Shown in pieces: positions 1-13,326 of a DNA stretch of 64,000 bases. This DNA is from Trachythela sp. YZ-2020 (lineage: Eukaryota > Cnidaria > Anthozoa > Malacalcyonacea > Clavulariidae), in contig JADLSH010000333.1 in NCBI GenBank assembly GCA_016169945.1, forward strand, positions 434,001 to 498,000, given 5' to 3'. A model generated the notes under the pieces. That model did no database searches, was not told where the DNA came from, and saw only the letters and a list, made by a program, of their open reading frames with translations. A program made the translations under genes and the position numbers. Position 1 is the stretch's first letter. Every line of letters begins with the position of its first letter.

Positions 1-2848
1 TTCCAGGCAAAGGTAGTTTGTTATAAAAGTCTTCAAAGGCGCATTCAGATAGTTCTGATAAATTACGTGCTACGCTCATAAATTCTATCCAGTTGAAGTC
101 ACTACCTCTGAGAATATTCAACAGCTGACTTGCATTGTTTTGAAGCTCATCACAACTTGGGTTTTCATTTAATATGCTACATCCACGCCTATCCTGTAAA
201 ACGTCCTCATTGTTAGTTGATACTGCAGTTACATCACTTTCTGAGTTAAGACTTTCTCGGTCAGGGCAGTTGGGTTCGCTCGTCCATTAATTCTTTTTCA
301 GTTTCACTTCCAGAACTTTCACTCTCACTTGATACTTGTATTCCAAATGCATCTAGCAGTCCTTTCTCTTTAAGATGAGTACTTTGTCTATTGATTCCAT
401 TATGTCTTGTGCCGTCTGGACAGCAACCTGAACCTGTTCAATTTTCTTGTTCATCTCACCAAAACCATATAGTTTCTTTGCTTCAGTATTAGAGATTCCT
501 GCAGATTTGACAATACAATACTTGAGGTGTTCCCTTTCAGATTCACTTTCAGCAAGATACAGTAACTTCTTAACTTCCTCTCGTGTCATGTGGTGTTTGG
601 AATCTCGACTGAAAAACTGTATAGCTTGTATCACTTTTCCTTTCCACCAGGTAAATACAATATGTCCCCTTTTTCTGCTCACCAACACCAATAGCTGCCA
701 ATGGCATCTGAGGAAATTTCCATCTAGCTGATTATTCTCCTCACCAGGACTCAAAACTTCTTTATTCACTTGCTGACTAAACAGATCTGGGGACTGATTT
801 CCTTCTTCTTCGTTAATATTTTGATCAGGGAAGGCTGGAGCCTCATTTGCATCATTATCTTGATCAGGGAAGACTGGGTCCTGATTTGCATCATCAAGAG
901 GATTAAACTCCACACTTGACATAGGAATAGACGTTGAAGGCGTAACAATGCTTATCTCATCATCACGTTCATCATTCAGCAGCTTTATTATATCTCCACT
1001 TATCTTTTCACATTTGGAAAAGTCGTTTATAGACTTTTGTTTGCACAGGTGGAGTTGTTTAAATTCAATTTGTTCCTGCATGTTTTTTAGGATTTCAGAC
1101 ATATCCTTAATTTCTTTATCTCTTTCATCTTTGTCGATCCTTTTTCTTTTGTTTCCACTTTCACTGCCACTAGTGCCTTGCAAGGTTGATCTTGACTTCC
1201 CCTTGGCAAATTCATAGCCTTGGGCAATGATGCTTTCTTTTGCCTTTTCTAAGAGTTGGCCTGTTTAAAAGAAAGAAATCTAATGCAATCAGGACTTGAG
1301 CTAACATTATACTGTATAAGAACTGATTTAATGTACAGTGCAGTAAAGGAATTTTCAGTTATATTTTATGATGTACTTGATGTGATATCACACAGTACAA
1401 GTGCAACCTAAAAGTCTGATTTCAAATAAATTTCAGAAACACAACAATTCTACAATATGGATGTACTGTAAACCGCTAGCCCTCTGACTGATTAAACAAC
1501 CATTGATAAATTCTGATCACTCCCAAGTAAAATCATCTGTTACCTAAACAAGTAAAATCATCTGTTTTAATATATAGTTAAGGAATTTGGTTAATTACCT
1601 TTATTTTGAACAAGCATTGCATCATTACAAACAAGTTTGTTTGCTTCATCGTTAATGGCTTGTTGCCATTTTGCGAGCTTTTTGGGATTCGGCCCTCATC
1701 CAAATATTTTACTTTGCTCTTTAATATTAGTCGTTCTGTCTGCTGTAGAGGTGGTTGGATTGTCCTGCAAAATTGAGGCACAGAAGCACAGAAGACATTT
1801 GCCAAACAGTGATTAGAATAAAGATTATACCTTAGGAATGTTTCATAAATCCAGCAAGTTACTTACAATTATTGGGGTCCCAAGAGTGAGGTTAGAGGTT
1901 AGAGTATACTGGATTGGTTTATTACTTTTGGTCGATTCTACTTGTTCCTTCTGTACAAACTGACTGACTGTGACAATATCTACAATGTTTATTAAGAATA
2001 GAACATATATTACTATAGAAACAACCACATGCAAAGTCTAAACTATGCACTAACACACTATCAACAACAACATGTATTTTATATACATACAATAATAATA
2101 CAGGGCATAATATGTTTTATCTACTGTAAATACCTTTGCGATCACTCCAAATTTCATTGGTAGATAACAGCATCAGTATTGTGTTAGCTTTCACAAAAGG
2201 AAGGTAGTCCTGATCCACTTCAGTCCCATCCTCTTCCAAAACGAGCTTTAGATCATATAAATTAAAAAGAATCCTTGATTATTTAAAATACATTCTACAA
2301 TGATATCTAGCTCATCTGATAATTAGTGAGGAAAATGACTGGGACTAGTAAGGGAAAATAAATGGTACAAGAAAGTCGTTGGTACTTTTGTAACTATATT
2401 TAAATTAAATTGATTGATGGGTAGCACAGGTACATTAGAAATTTGGAAACAAAATCAAATACATTTGACAACATATTGAAAACTGAAAAGTTCTGATTTT
2501 TAATACCACAAATCGTATTTGTATTTGACAAGAATTGCCAGTTCTCTTCTGTGTTCCCTGATCAACGAGATTAAATATGTATCTTCTCATCGAAAACTGT
2601 CAGACTTTCCCAATGAAAATATAGAGAAATACACAAATATAAAATAGATAACTTTTCTCCAAATACCTTTTCTCATCAGTTCTGCCAAGTCTGCTTTGGC
2701 ATTCCATATTTTGAACGGTTTCAACTATAAATAAAGAATAAAAGGATCAGAGATTCACTTTTAATTTCATAAAATTAATAATTCATGAACAAAAACTAAC
2801 GTAAATATCTTTAAATTTACATACCTCTGATAGTGATAGTTCCGCCAT
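1..2848 (-). pseudogene. Multi-exon gene with CIDE-N-like N-terminus, broken, runs off left edge
   Basis: Minus-strand exons can be traced by splice sites. Exon 1 is 2848-2825 (MAELSLSE, then GT). An exon at 2724-2667 follows. An exon ending at 2134 reads LVLEEDGTEVD, very like the CIDE-N domain of DNA-fragmentation-factor proteins, a protein-protein interaction fold. Further exons lie near 2011-1867 and 1763-1600, and a long one runs from about 1260 to 353. The long exon is charged, with coiled-coil-like stretches and an NKRKR basic patch. Disruptions are visible: an in-frame TGA in the 1.6-1.76 kb exon and frame changes near 375 and 285. The reading frame between the second and third exons is not clean, so an exon or boundary may be missed. 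The remaining left end (1-350) still looks coding, with serine- and glutamate-rich sequence. CIDE-N similarity is recognised by eye; the rest of the protein is not recognised. Confidence 0.4.
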
Positions 2849-3057
2849 CTTCAAAAGATTTGGTAACCAGGCCTCTTCGCAAAAAATGGTCAAATGCCCC
2901 CTATTGTTCCTACAAATCAAATCGTGTATTCAAATGTCCCCTACCTAGGGCTATCATCAATGAACAAAAGCCTGACCCTGGGGACGGCATTTGTTATCAA
3001 ATCCACCACTATTGCCCGCCCCCCCCCTTGGGCTTAACATTGATAGGTGCATAATTT

Positions 3058-3902
3058 CTAGCTGTTTATTTTAGATCTAACTAACTGGAATGGGTGTCCT
3101 CTAAGCCGTTAAAGTACAAATTAGAAAATATACTAATTTTGACAACAATTTTCTTTTGCTCCTTAATTATTGATTTGAGACACCCACTCCAGTTAGACTC
3201 AATAACTTCAATATAAACACTTGCTAATTCAGACAGTCTCAATCTGTGGCATTGCTTCCAGACCCATATCCCGATGGCCTAATGATGAGCTGTCCAATAT
3301 TACCATTTGCAGGGTCATGTGACAGTTGGCAACCAATGTGTCATAATTGTTAACATTAGTGTTAAAATGATCTGACAACTTGCGAAGTTTGCTGAAGACT
3401 GCTCAAATAAGCTTCATGTAATTCAAATGTATATTTTTTTGCAAAATGAGCAGGGGCTCAGTGCACTGAGGTGAGTTACGAATAAGTCCAAAAAAAATAT
3501 TTAAAAATTTTGCACCTACCTCATTTCTTTTTTTAGAACTAATCAATTGGACATTGCAGTTAATTGAATTCTTCCAAATCAAAATGAACTAATTGTATAA
3601 TGTGTTACATAAGAGATAAGTTGTTGAATTTAGGACAACTACATTGGTTCAATACCAGAGAATGCATTAGACCCACTGTAGACCAAACTTTTCATATACC
3701 AGTATCATATATGTTTTTATCAGGAAACACAAGCATAAACTTTCTTTTGTTTTATCACAACGAAGGAGAACGTATAATGTAATGTTAGTATGTGTGTAGG
3801 GCTAAATATTAACTGCTTATTGACCGAGCATGAGGTCTGTACTGCGAGATATCAGACCAAGGTTTTTTAGTCTGTGTAAAAAACAGAGCCAACTACCGTA
3901 TT
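3058..3902. other. Non-coding stretch
   Basis: No gene recognised. A short inverted pair (ACTAACTGGAATGGGTGTC near 3,080 and its complement near 3,180) may be a small MITE. The rest is AT-rich sequence without coding signal. Confidence 0.5.
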
Positions 3903-4383
3903 AGAGACCTTAAGATTGAAGTTTACGGCAAACCGCAAACCGCTGTGAAAGTTGAGGTTTTTGCTGTTGTAATTCACTAACTTTTAGCCTTTTACACAAA
4001 TTTTGAAAGATATCAAACATTCGTATAGCTTACGAAATTGTGCACTAATCAATTAAACAAGATTAATCACCATTGGCGTTCTCGCCAAACTAGGAAACTA
4101 CATCTTGAGGTTTGAAGTTTACATATAAATTTCATGCTTGAACGCCTAAAGGCACTCGTAGGCGTACAACGGTAAACCTTGAACCTCAAGATGTAGTTTC
4201 CTGGTTTGGCGAGAACGCCAATGGCGACTAAACTTTGTTAATTGATTAGTGCACTATTTCGTAAGTTATACGAATGTTTGATATATTTCAAAATTTGTGT
4301 AAAAGTTGGTGAATTACAACAGCAAAAACCTCAACTTTCGCAGCGGTTTGTGGTTTGCCGTAAACGTCAATCTTAAGGTCTCT
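3903..4383. mobile_element. Fold-back MITE, about 210-bp inverted arms
   Basis: The left arm begins AGAGACCTTAAGATTGAAG and the right arm ends with its near-exact complement. The arms are about 210 bp and about 90% alike, separated by about 60 bp around 4,115-4,170. No credible ORF is present. This is the structure of a non-autonomous DNA-transposon derivative that can fold into one long hairpin. A clear target duplication was not found. Confidence 0.75.
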
Positions 4384-4906
4384 TTTGCTATACTCTACCC
4401 ACACTGGCACTGCACATGCCAAGCGCCACATATGATGCATATAGTCTAGGCCTTGTCTACACGCATGTTCTCTTTCCATTGGCTAATGTTGTCTTCACAA
4501 ACAAGTTTTATTACAAACTTAGTTGTACATTAAAACTTTTTAGTAGGATCATATCTTCGCATTACCGACAGTGACATATAATTATGTAAGTATGTAAAAC
4601 ACTCAAGTGTTGTATAAACAATTGTTAAAGTATCAAGTCTTCATTCATTTTTATCGTGTCTCAGAAAAAAGATAATGTCTTCACATCTTCATTTTTATTA
4701 TTAGAGCCATTTCACTCGGCCATATAATAAATATAATTTAGTGCCCACAAGCTGGGTTAATACTGCACAAATCCTTTCATATTACTCTATGTGAAATCTC
4801 TAGATTCCAAAAAAATTATCAAAATGACTAAAAAAACAGAGAAAAGGACAAAACCCAATAAATGAATGAAAACCCCAAAATCCCTCAAAATACTAGATGT
4901 GCTAAT

Positions 4907-7900
4907 CAGTGTGACCAGCTTTGGTAATTTTAATTACTTTTGGTAATTTTTTGCAATTTTTGGGACTTTTTTAGTAATTAACTATTTTTGGTAATTTTTT
5001 GGGAAATTTAGTAATCTGTTGGTAATTAGATAAATTTCTAAAATTTTACGAATTGTTTTGTATGAACACTGACACATTTTGAGAGAAAATCAGATTGTGT
5101 CCTCGTCAATGCTATTTAGGCACAGGCTGGAGGCTGTTCGGGCAGCTAAGCCCGCTGATGCCTGTCGCAACTCCTGAGGCCTGCGCCTGCCTGAAGCTAA
5201 AGTGTTATAATATATACATTTTGGCGCCAAAACACGAAAAATGGCAGAATAACATATTTAACCAGCTCGCTAGCTTACTTTTACAAGTAATAATGTAAAC
5301 TATACTGCAAAAATAAACTTTTAATGATGGAAAGCGATGAAGATGAAGAAATAATTCCGATGTCTTCAGAAAGATGTCGAAATTATTGAAGAAAAATATA
5401 TATATCTACCAGAACTACTCGAGAGCAAGAGGTGAAAAAGTACACGCAGCAGTATCTTGACGACTGGGCATTAATGCCAGAATTTTCGAAGTGGTTAACT
5501 AGGGGTAAGAAACTAACTAGTGGTTAACTGCCAACGCTTATTGTCGATGTGATATACAAGCAAGATTAGCCACGATTCGCATACATGCAAAAAGTTCAAG
5601 GCATATTTCCCAAATGAGCGTGTCAACGGGTACATCACAGGTAAGAGTATTTAATCAATACATGAATTAGCTTGTTTTAGCTTACTTTTTTACGATCTTT
5701 TTTCAATGTAAGAATTGGAACCCTACCTTTCCTTTCGAGGCAAGACCAATACATTTTTCTTTAATTCCTGCAAAACTCATGTTTATATAGCTTTCCAAGT
5801 TTTTTAAACCTGGTAACGTCCTTTCCGATGAAGTAAAGAAAGCGGAGTTAAAATTTTGTGCATTTGTTGCCAAGCACAACTTGCCCTTTCGAGCGATGGA
5901 TAATTTGTCCACATTAATATCTGGGGCATTTAACGATTCAGCGATTGCTAAAGCATTTTTGTGCAAATGTACAAAGACGGCGGCCATGACATACAATGTC
6001 TTAGCTAAAGAGTTCAAAACTGAGCTAAGGCAAAGCCTTCAATGCAAGGATGGCGAAGTGAACCCAGTTTCTATAATCATCGATGAAACTACTGATATAG
6101 GCACAACCAAGTGCATGGCAATTGTCGTTAAACTATTTTGTAAGAAGACAATGAGAGTTAACACCAGATTACTAAACCTAGTTCCAGTCCAGGGAGAAAC
6201 ATCTGCTGAATTATTTGAAGTGATGAAAACCGATCTGGCCAAACATGATGTTCAAATCACTCAATTAGTTGGATTTGCAGCAGATACAACCAACGTAATT
6301 TTTGGAGAGCATAATAGTGTTGCCAGTTGTATAATAAAAGAAAACCCCAACTGTCTGACTATCAAATGTGCGTGTCATTCTTGTGCACTAGCAGTAACTC
6401 ATGCTTGCGCACTCCTTCCGCGGAACTTAGAGCAGGTTGTAAAAGAGTGTTATAACTATTTTGCTCTTTCAAGCAAACCCTGTAACGAGTTTAAAGAGTT
6501 CCAAGAATTCACAGAATCGAAGCATTATAAAATGCTTAGGTTCTATAATATAAGATGGCTTTCATTTGGATCATGTGTTCAGCGGGTTCTGCTTCAGTGG
6601 GATGCTTTGAAGCTATACTTCACATCGCAGTACACCGTCGATCGTTTGCAAGCCTCTCAGTTCCTGTTTGAGCAGTTCTCATACCCCATCACAAAGCTGT
6701 ATTTTGCGTTTCTGAATTACATCATTCCTCTTGCGAACAAGCTAAATGTGATTTTCCAGTCCCGGTCACCGGCCATTCATAAGTTTCATTCAAATTGTAC
6801 GTCAGCTTATAAATCAATCCTAAGTTGTTTTGTGAAGCAAATACTCCTCAAAGGTGATGTGGGAAGTATTGATCCTGGAAATTCTGCGAATCATCTACCA
6901 TTAGCGCAGCTCTACATAGGAACAGATGCAGCGAGGCTCCTAACATCCAACAGCTACAAGAATCTAAGTAAGGAAATCATCAACACGTTCTTCCAGGTGT
7001 CAACAATTTTTTATAGAGCTTTGTAACCAATTGAAGAAAAGGTTGCCCTTAAACAACCCACTCATACGGAAACTAAGGTTCTTAGACCCACAGTTAGCAA
7101 TATCAGGAACAATTCCTAACCATTTGTGATGTTGCTACAGAATTTCTGCATGTCATTCCAAGTGAAAAGCTGCAGATTTTAGATCAGGAATGGAGGGAGC
7201 TAAGTTTGGATGATGACGTCTCAGACATAGCAGATAAATGTGCCTTGTCTCATACTGAAGAATTTTGGGCTAAAGTAGCTGCCAACGAGAAGTATAAAAC
7301 ATTAGGAAGATTTGTGCAGGCCATGTTATGTCTCCCAGTGAGCAATACAGACTGCAAGCGAACTTTCTCAGTTGAACTTGATTAAAACTAAGCAGAGAAA
7401 CCGGTTTTCAACAGAAGGTGTTGCATCGCTCATTTTTGTCAAAGACGGAATTAAGCACATGTCTGAATCTTGCGTAGATTTTGAGCCCCCAAAAGAGATG
7501 CTTCATCGGTGCAATCAAGATATTTATACAAATGTTGATGCTATTTACGGAGATGCCACCAATGAGTCTGAAGATGCATAAGTGATAAAGTTTGAAACTG
7601 TCAGTTTGTGTCCTAAGTTTAAAACACTTTGACAAATAGTTGTTTTTGACAAGATTTATGTCGCTATTTAAGAAACTTTTAAAGTTACATTGGGTACCTA
7701 CTTATACAACATCGTTATTTCAGAAATTATTTTTAATACAGGGACCGCTAAATTGAGTTTGAATTCAATTTTGCAAAGCCTTGGGAAAACAAGTAAGCAT
7801 TGTTGCAGAAACATTGCTTCGTTTTTGAACAAGCATCACACAGGCGAAACGTGAACTTTGGCAAACAGAAATTCTCAAATGTTTCCGCAACAATGCTTTC

Positions 7901-8225
7901 AAGTTTGCCCAAAGCAGGGGCGGTGGAGCGGTTTGGGTATTGGGGCGGGGGGGGGGCAAAGGTCTCTCGAAAAATTATGGACATCTGAAGGCGACAGCCC
8001 TTGGCCCAAAAGCTAAGTCTGAAATCTTGGGTTAATAAATTATAGGAGCAATATGAATAATGATATTTATACTCATTATACTCGCTAAGCATTATGGTAG
8101 TTTAATGCAAAACTGATTTTGAGCTGTTTTGGGAAGTGTGCAACTTTTTAGTAATTTTTTTCTGGATTTAGTACTTTTTCGGAGGCATTTTTAGTAATTG
8201 GTCCTGAAAAAATCTGGTCACACTA
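4907..8225 (+). mobile_element. hAT DNA transposon with 8-bp target duplication
   Basis: The element begins CAGTGTGACCAG and ends CTGGTCACACTA, an imperfect 12-bp terminal inverted repeat. It is flanked by the direct repeat GTGCTAAT at 4899-4906 and 8226-8233. An 8-bp duplication and CAG-like ends are hallmarks of the hAT superfamily. Both subterminal regions carry clusters of the short motif GGTAATTTT/TTTAGTAATT, likely transposase-binding repeats. The interior encodes a decayed transposase. A nested inverted pair lies at about 7,770-7,917. Confidence 0.88.
5327..7581 (+). pseudogene. hAT-family transposase (ZMYM/SCAND3-like), decayed
   Basis: The coding remnant starts near 5,327 with an acidic leader. 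It continues through a BED/zinc-finger-like segment (YLDDWALMPEFSKWL, then AYCRCD...H..SSRH) at about 5,430-5,600. The main open stretch is 5,881-7,026, 381 codons, and includes the DDE-domain motifs IIIDETTD and the CACHSCALAV segment typical of SCAND3/ZMYM-like hAT transposases. A frame change near 7,010 breaks it. The C-terminal hAT dimerisation region (LCLPVSNTDCKRTFS near 7,330 and FSTEGVASLIFVKDGIK) follows in other frames to 7,581. At least three frame breaks mean it is not functional. In family members this protein excises and inserts the element in the nucleus. Confidence 0.75.
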
Positions 8226-8233
8226 GTGCTAAT

Positions 8234-9640
8234 CCAACATTAAACTGAACAAGTACACAAGTACACAACTAGTACACTACATTATCGTCATTAACTATTT
8301 CTGTCATGATGATAAACTGCAAAACTGCCGGCAAACTGCTAATTTTTGTATACATATATGTTGTATGCTGTGGAGTATTTCTAGTATTTCATCAAAACAA
8401 CTATAAAAGTACAATAGTTTTTCAGAAATAGATGGGCAGAAATTGACAATGTCAAACGAAATAAAACTGTGTATGTGTCCTTATCTTTTATATTGCCAAA
8501 CCACTGAATAACTTGTTTTGTATTCCTCCATTGTTTTTTGTGCAAACTCCAAAATAACTTTGCTTATTTTTCCGGATTCGCTTTTAGCGGGATTAATTAA
8601 TCAGCATTTCATTAATATTCCTAGTTTTGTCTGCAAAAATGAAAATGTTGGGAGACAAATTGATTTTCTTTAGATGTTAATCAAAGATTTCTGAAATTGG
8701 TTCCTATATGGCCAAAATTGTAAATTTTCGATTAGTTTTATAAGGTCATCTTCGAAAGGTTTCATTTCCGGAATAGGAGAAGGTGTTTTGTTGGACGCAA
8801 GGCCGAAATGGTTGTTTTGGTTTTCACTTTTTTTTGTTTTTAAGAAAGAAATTAGCTTTCCATCTCATGCGTTTTATTACACTTTCCACTTTTTCAATCA
8901 AATTTTTCAAATAAGCGTCCTGTGATGGTATACGGATGTGATGGTATACGGATATTCTTTAGTGAAAATCAAAACAAAAGTGGGTGTGCACAATTTTATT
9001 AAACTTTGAGAATATAACATATTTATCATGTATAACTTTAAGTGTATAGTTCAAAAGTGTTCATATATTTATGTTACAATAAACAATGTTAAAATTTGCC
9101 CTTAAAAGGTTCAATCATATAGAAGTTCTTTATAAAGGAACTCTTTATAAAGAGAAGATATTTATTCATTGAGTATCTCACACTTGTTGTTTTCTTAAAC
9201 AGTTTTAACTTAATGAACATTTTATATTCATAAGCTACTTATTCATACTTTTTTGTACATATGACAACTCTTAAAAAAGCCTGATAATTGTTGGATAATT
9301 GTATCCAAAGCTAAGTATTTTTAAGAAAATTGTTTTTAATAAACGCTTTCAATACTTGAACATTACGAGTAATTTTTCAAATATTACATCACTCTACCGT
9401 AACAATACCTAGGGAAAACGTGCGCACACTACAGCAACCTGGAAATTTGGATTCCAAGGTATGATCCGCACCAAATTGCTTCCTCTCTCACACACACATC
9501 TACCGGTCTGCACTGTACATACATAATAATCTTGTACATCTCCATCATGTTAATATAAATAGTTAATGTAAATAAATCACAGATACAACTTTATATATTT
9601 CACACGTACTTGGTGTACAAATTTTCTCGTGTCATATTTA
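8234..9640. other. Non-coding AT-rich intergenic stretch
   Basis: No coding signal seen on either strand. A small tandem duplication of GTGATGGTATACGGAT lies at about 8,923-8,953. Otherwise the sequence is unstructured AT-rich DNA. Confidence 0.5.
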
Positions 9641-9759
9641 GTATTATTTGAACACTCACTGGGCAACCCCTATACAGATCGGAATCCCACCTGGTCCATC
9701 TTACAACACATCCCCCAATCGGCGCCCTAAACACCATTCCTGTCATCCGAAATATACCC

Positions 9760-10590
9760 AAACCTGCCATTCACAACCCTCCCAAAGAATGAGAAGCCAG
9801 AACAAAGTCCCGACCATCATGTCACACCAGTGAACTCAGGGGGGGGGGGGGTTGAAGCCGTGCTTTGTAGGTAGTGGCAGTCTTTTTTTTTGGAAAAATA
9901 TAGTTTTTAAATCTATAAATTTTTATCTTAGATTTTTCATCTTAGGAACACACTTTCCAATTAAACATTCCTCCTCAAACTCTTGCTAAAAAACATAATA
10001 AATTCAACAAAAAGAAAAAAAATGCATAAACAAAATTGTTGGTTTTTCTTTCTGTTTATATTTTTCAGATATTTAGAGTTTATTCTATATTCTAAGATTT
10101 GTTGATTAGAATAACTACTTTATTTTTTTTAAAAATTTTTAAGTACCCCCTACTTACTTTTAGCAGTTCAAATAAAAGGCAAACCTGCCATTCACAACCC
10201 TCCCAAAGAATGAGAAGCCAGAACAAAGTCCCGACCATCATGTCACACCAACTCACTCCCAGGGGATGTGCTTGTGGTAGCCGCAGTAGTAGTGCCAGTG
10301 TTTTTGGAAAAATATAAATTTTAAATCTATAAACTATTTTTCATCTTAGAATTCACTAGGACAATTTAAATTTTTAAATTTGACTTCCCTAAAACATAAA
10401 TTGTAAAACTCAGTAAGAGTAATTCAATGAAAATTCCAAAACAAAACCAAATTTTTAGTTTTTCTCTGGAGTTTGATAGAGTTCAGAGATATTCTACCAT
10501 AATTTGTTTAGAAGAACACTAGATACGTTTTAAAAAATTTTTTAAGTACTCCCTACTTACTTTTAGCAGTTCAAATAAGCATTAAAAAGG
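9760..10590. repeat. Tandem duplication, unit about 420 bp
   Basis: Bases 9760-9829 and 10181-10250 are the same 70-bp sequence, offset by 421 bp. The similarity continues downstream through the GGAAAAATATA...TTTAAATCTATAAA segments and the CTACTTACTTTTAGCAGTTCAAATAA segments near 10,150 and 10,557. The order and spacing indicate one tandem duplication of a non-coding unit that has since diverged outside the 70-bp core. Confidence 0.7.
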
Positions 10591-10883
10591 CGAAAAATAT
10601 CTTCGTGAAAAATTCATTATCGTTTGTATTGCCCAGTCCTTTCTTGACAATAATAGAGCGCCAATAGTTATTTTTAAAAAGTTGAAAAATTAGGTAGTAA
10701 TTACAGATTGACACAAGAATGAGCTAATATTTTAACAAACACACTGAACAACTGGACTGATAAAACACATATATTGACATTGAATAGTATTTTTTAGAAG
10801 TGGGTATGAGCAACATATTACAAACTTGAAATGATATTATTGTCAACACAGCTTTCCTTTAAAAGCCTTTCCAATGCCATACC

Positions 10884-13024
10884 GTGACATTGCTCTTTTT
10901 TTACCCTCAAATTTTACCCTGGCCATCATACAATATACCGGAACAGACCAGGAGTCGTGAACAACAACAAACCAGGAAACACTCAAGAACAACAGCAATC
11001 CAACCACCACCAGCAAAAGTTTCTAGAGGCCCCATGACTGAAAGCGAAATAACAAATAAGCTGTTAAAATTAAAAGTTAGAACAACAATTAAGAGGATCC
11101 AAAACCAAAATAACAAACATGGCAGACATTATAAATAAGTTGCAAGATAATCTGATTATTAAAACCAAGATAATCTGATTACTACACCTCATTTGACAAC
11201 TCCAGTTATCACTCCTATTTGACAAACTCTCATCCAATGCAAAAACACTACTACCGTTTCTCCATGTGGAAGAAGATACACAGATGATATAAAAGAATTT
11301 GCTCTAACCCTTTATTTCTATTCACCCAAAGCTTACCAATATGTTCGGTTCATCTTACCACTCCCAAACCCAGCTTTAATCCGAAAGTGGTCTAGCTCTG
11401 TAGATTGTGAACCAGGCTTTCTCCAAGAAGCATTTGAATCACTAAACACTGAAGTGAAAAAGTCACCAATGAAAAAGGGACCTTATATGGGACCCAAAGA
11501 AGGACCAGTATGCTGGATTTATAAATTATGGTACTGTAACTCCTGACGACCCTAATATTGGTATTCCTTCTTGGCACACACACACACTGGAAGTGTCCAG
11601 TTGGATATTTTCTTTTGGACAAGATGTCGGCAACCGTACAACTGGCACTTGAGAAGGCAGCAGAAGCTGGATTACGGGTATGGTCGATCACAGCTGATGG
11701 AACCTCGGTAAACATTAGCACCTTTACTCAGCTTGGTTGTATATTTGGCACAACATACGAGTCCATGGTGACCAAATTCAAACATCCCTCGCAGGATTAT
11801 TATGTATATGTAATTCTGGATTCATGCCACATGTTAAAATTGGCAAGGAATGCCCTTGCAAGCCTTTCAACAACGTGGTGGAAAAATTGAATGGGACTTC
11901 TTCCGCAATCTGTAAATCATGCAAGAAAATGAAGGTTTGAAGTTGGCAAACAAGCTGTCGCACCAACATCTACAGTATGAAAAACATAAAATGAACGTTA
12001 AATTAGCTGCACAAACTTTAAGTTCATCAGTAGCAGATGCTATAGAATTTCTCGATATTTCTGAAAATGCCAGCATTTAAAAACAGCCAACCTACTGTAA
12101 TATTTGTGAGAACAATCGACAGATTATTTGACATCTTGAATTCAAGAAATCCTGTTGGGAAAGGCTACAAGCAGCCACTCAGACCCCAATCCAAAGAAAT
12201 CTGGGAATAACCCTTAACACAGCGAAATATTTATTAACACTCAAAACTGTTGGCAATGGACAGCTACTTTCAACACATAGAAGAAAAACTTTTAGAATTG
12301 GCTTTGTTGCAACAATAAAGTCTACCATTGAGATGGCAACCAAAATGTTTTCAACCTCAGAGTGTCCATTTAAGTATTGCGAAAGATGCTGTTGAGAAAT
12401 GCAGTAAAAGCTTCTAATAATGCAAAATGTACAGATTTTAACGATGGCAGTTCAACAACCATAATACCTATTTTCCACACAAGAAACCATACTTCCCGCT
12501 ATCTGATGATAATGAAAATAACCAAGCGAGTAACTTCACCCTGCAAGAAAATATGATGGTTGAGTGTCTGGATCACGAGGGGCACACCAAATTCATTGAA
12601 AATGTCCTCTTCTACATCGGTGGGTTCATAGTGTCAAATTTGGTAAAGTTACTCACCTGCTCAGCTTGCAGAAACAGTCTCGTTTCAAGTTCTCCTCCTT
12701 CTTCTCCATCAGACCATGATTACTGTGGTGTTAAATCTGTGAGATATTCAGATGTATCGGCAGCAACTAGATGGCAATCAGATCAACTGTGGGAGTAAAC
12801 TTCGAAGTAAAACGATTCTGGAAGTTTGTCACCATTTCATTCTTGATCAATCTCACCACAGCTTCGAAGATCACAAATTAGTGCATGAAATCGGTTTTGA
12901 AGACAACCACAGAGTCAAGCTCATCAAATACACTGCGGATAAATATATCACACTTCTACTCTTCACATACGGCAAACGTTTTTGTGAGACAGCAGACAGC
13001 ATGAAAGCCTATGACAGACGGTAA
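10884..13024 (+). pseudogene. P-element (THAP9-like) transposase remnant
   Basis: Stretches in different frames match the P-element/THAP9 transposase order. Around 11,558-11,890 the RNase H-like core shows GYFLLDKMS, SITADGTSVN and VILDSCHMLKLARNALA. The next block (11,900-12,300) continues with NKLSHQHLQYEKHKMNVKLAA and DRLFDILNSRNP. The C-terminal block at 12,553-12,700 has IENVLFYIGGFIV and a CSACRNSL zinc-like pair. Multiple frameshifts and stops break the gene. No N-terminal THAP domain was recognised; the proline- and glutamine-rich piece at 10,884-11,138 may be its linker. In intact relatives the protein is a GTP-dependent cut-and-paste transposase. Confidence 0.7.
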
Positions 13025-13326
13025 TTTTTTAATCTTGTTTAAACAAATATGTTCGTGTAAAACATTAGATCATTTCAAAATAATGTTATTAAATTTTGTA
13101 CTTATCTGTTAAAGTGCAACCATATTTGACAATTTGTATATTGATATAAAATCACTCTGATATTAAATAATCTTTGACTTGTTTGAAAAGTTTGTCTTTT
13201 TGGCATCTCAGAAACTTAATTATCAAGTTAATATTAAAATGCTACCGTTTGCGTGTCGTGAGCGTCGGACGTGTCTTTCGTCGCTCTTGCAAGATATATA
13301 GTTTACATCACATACACATCAATACA

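Noticed and set aside
4288..4479. 63-codon minus-strand ORF
   Set aside because: Lies across the arm of the fold-back MITE and is a by-product of it.
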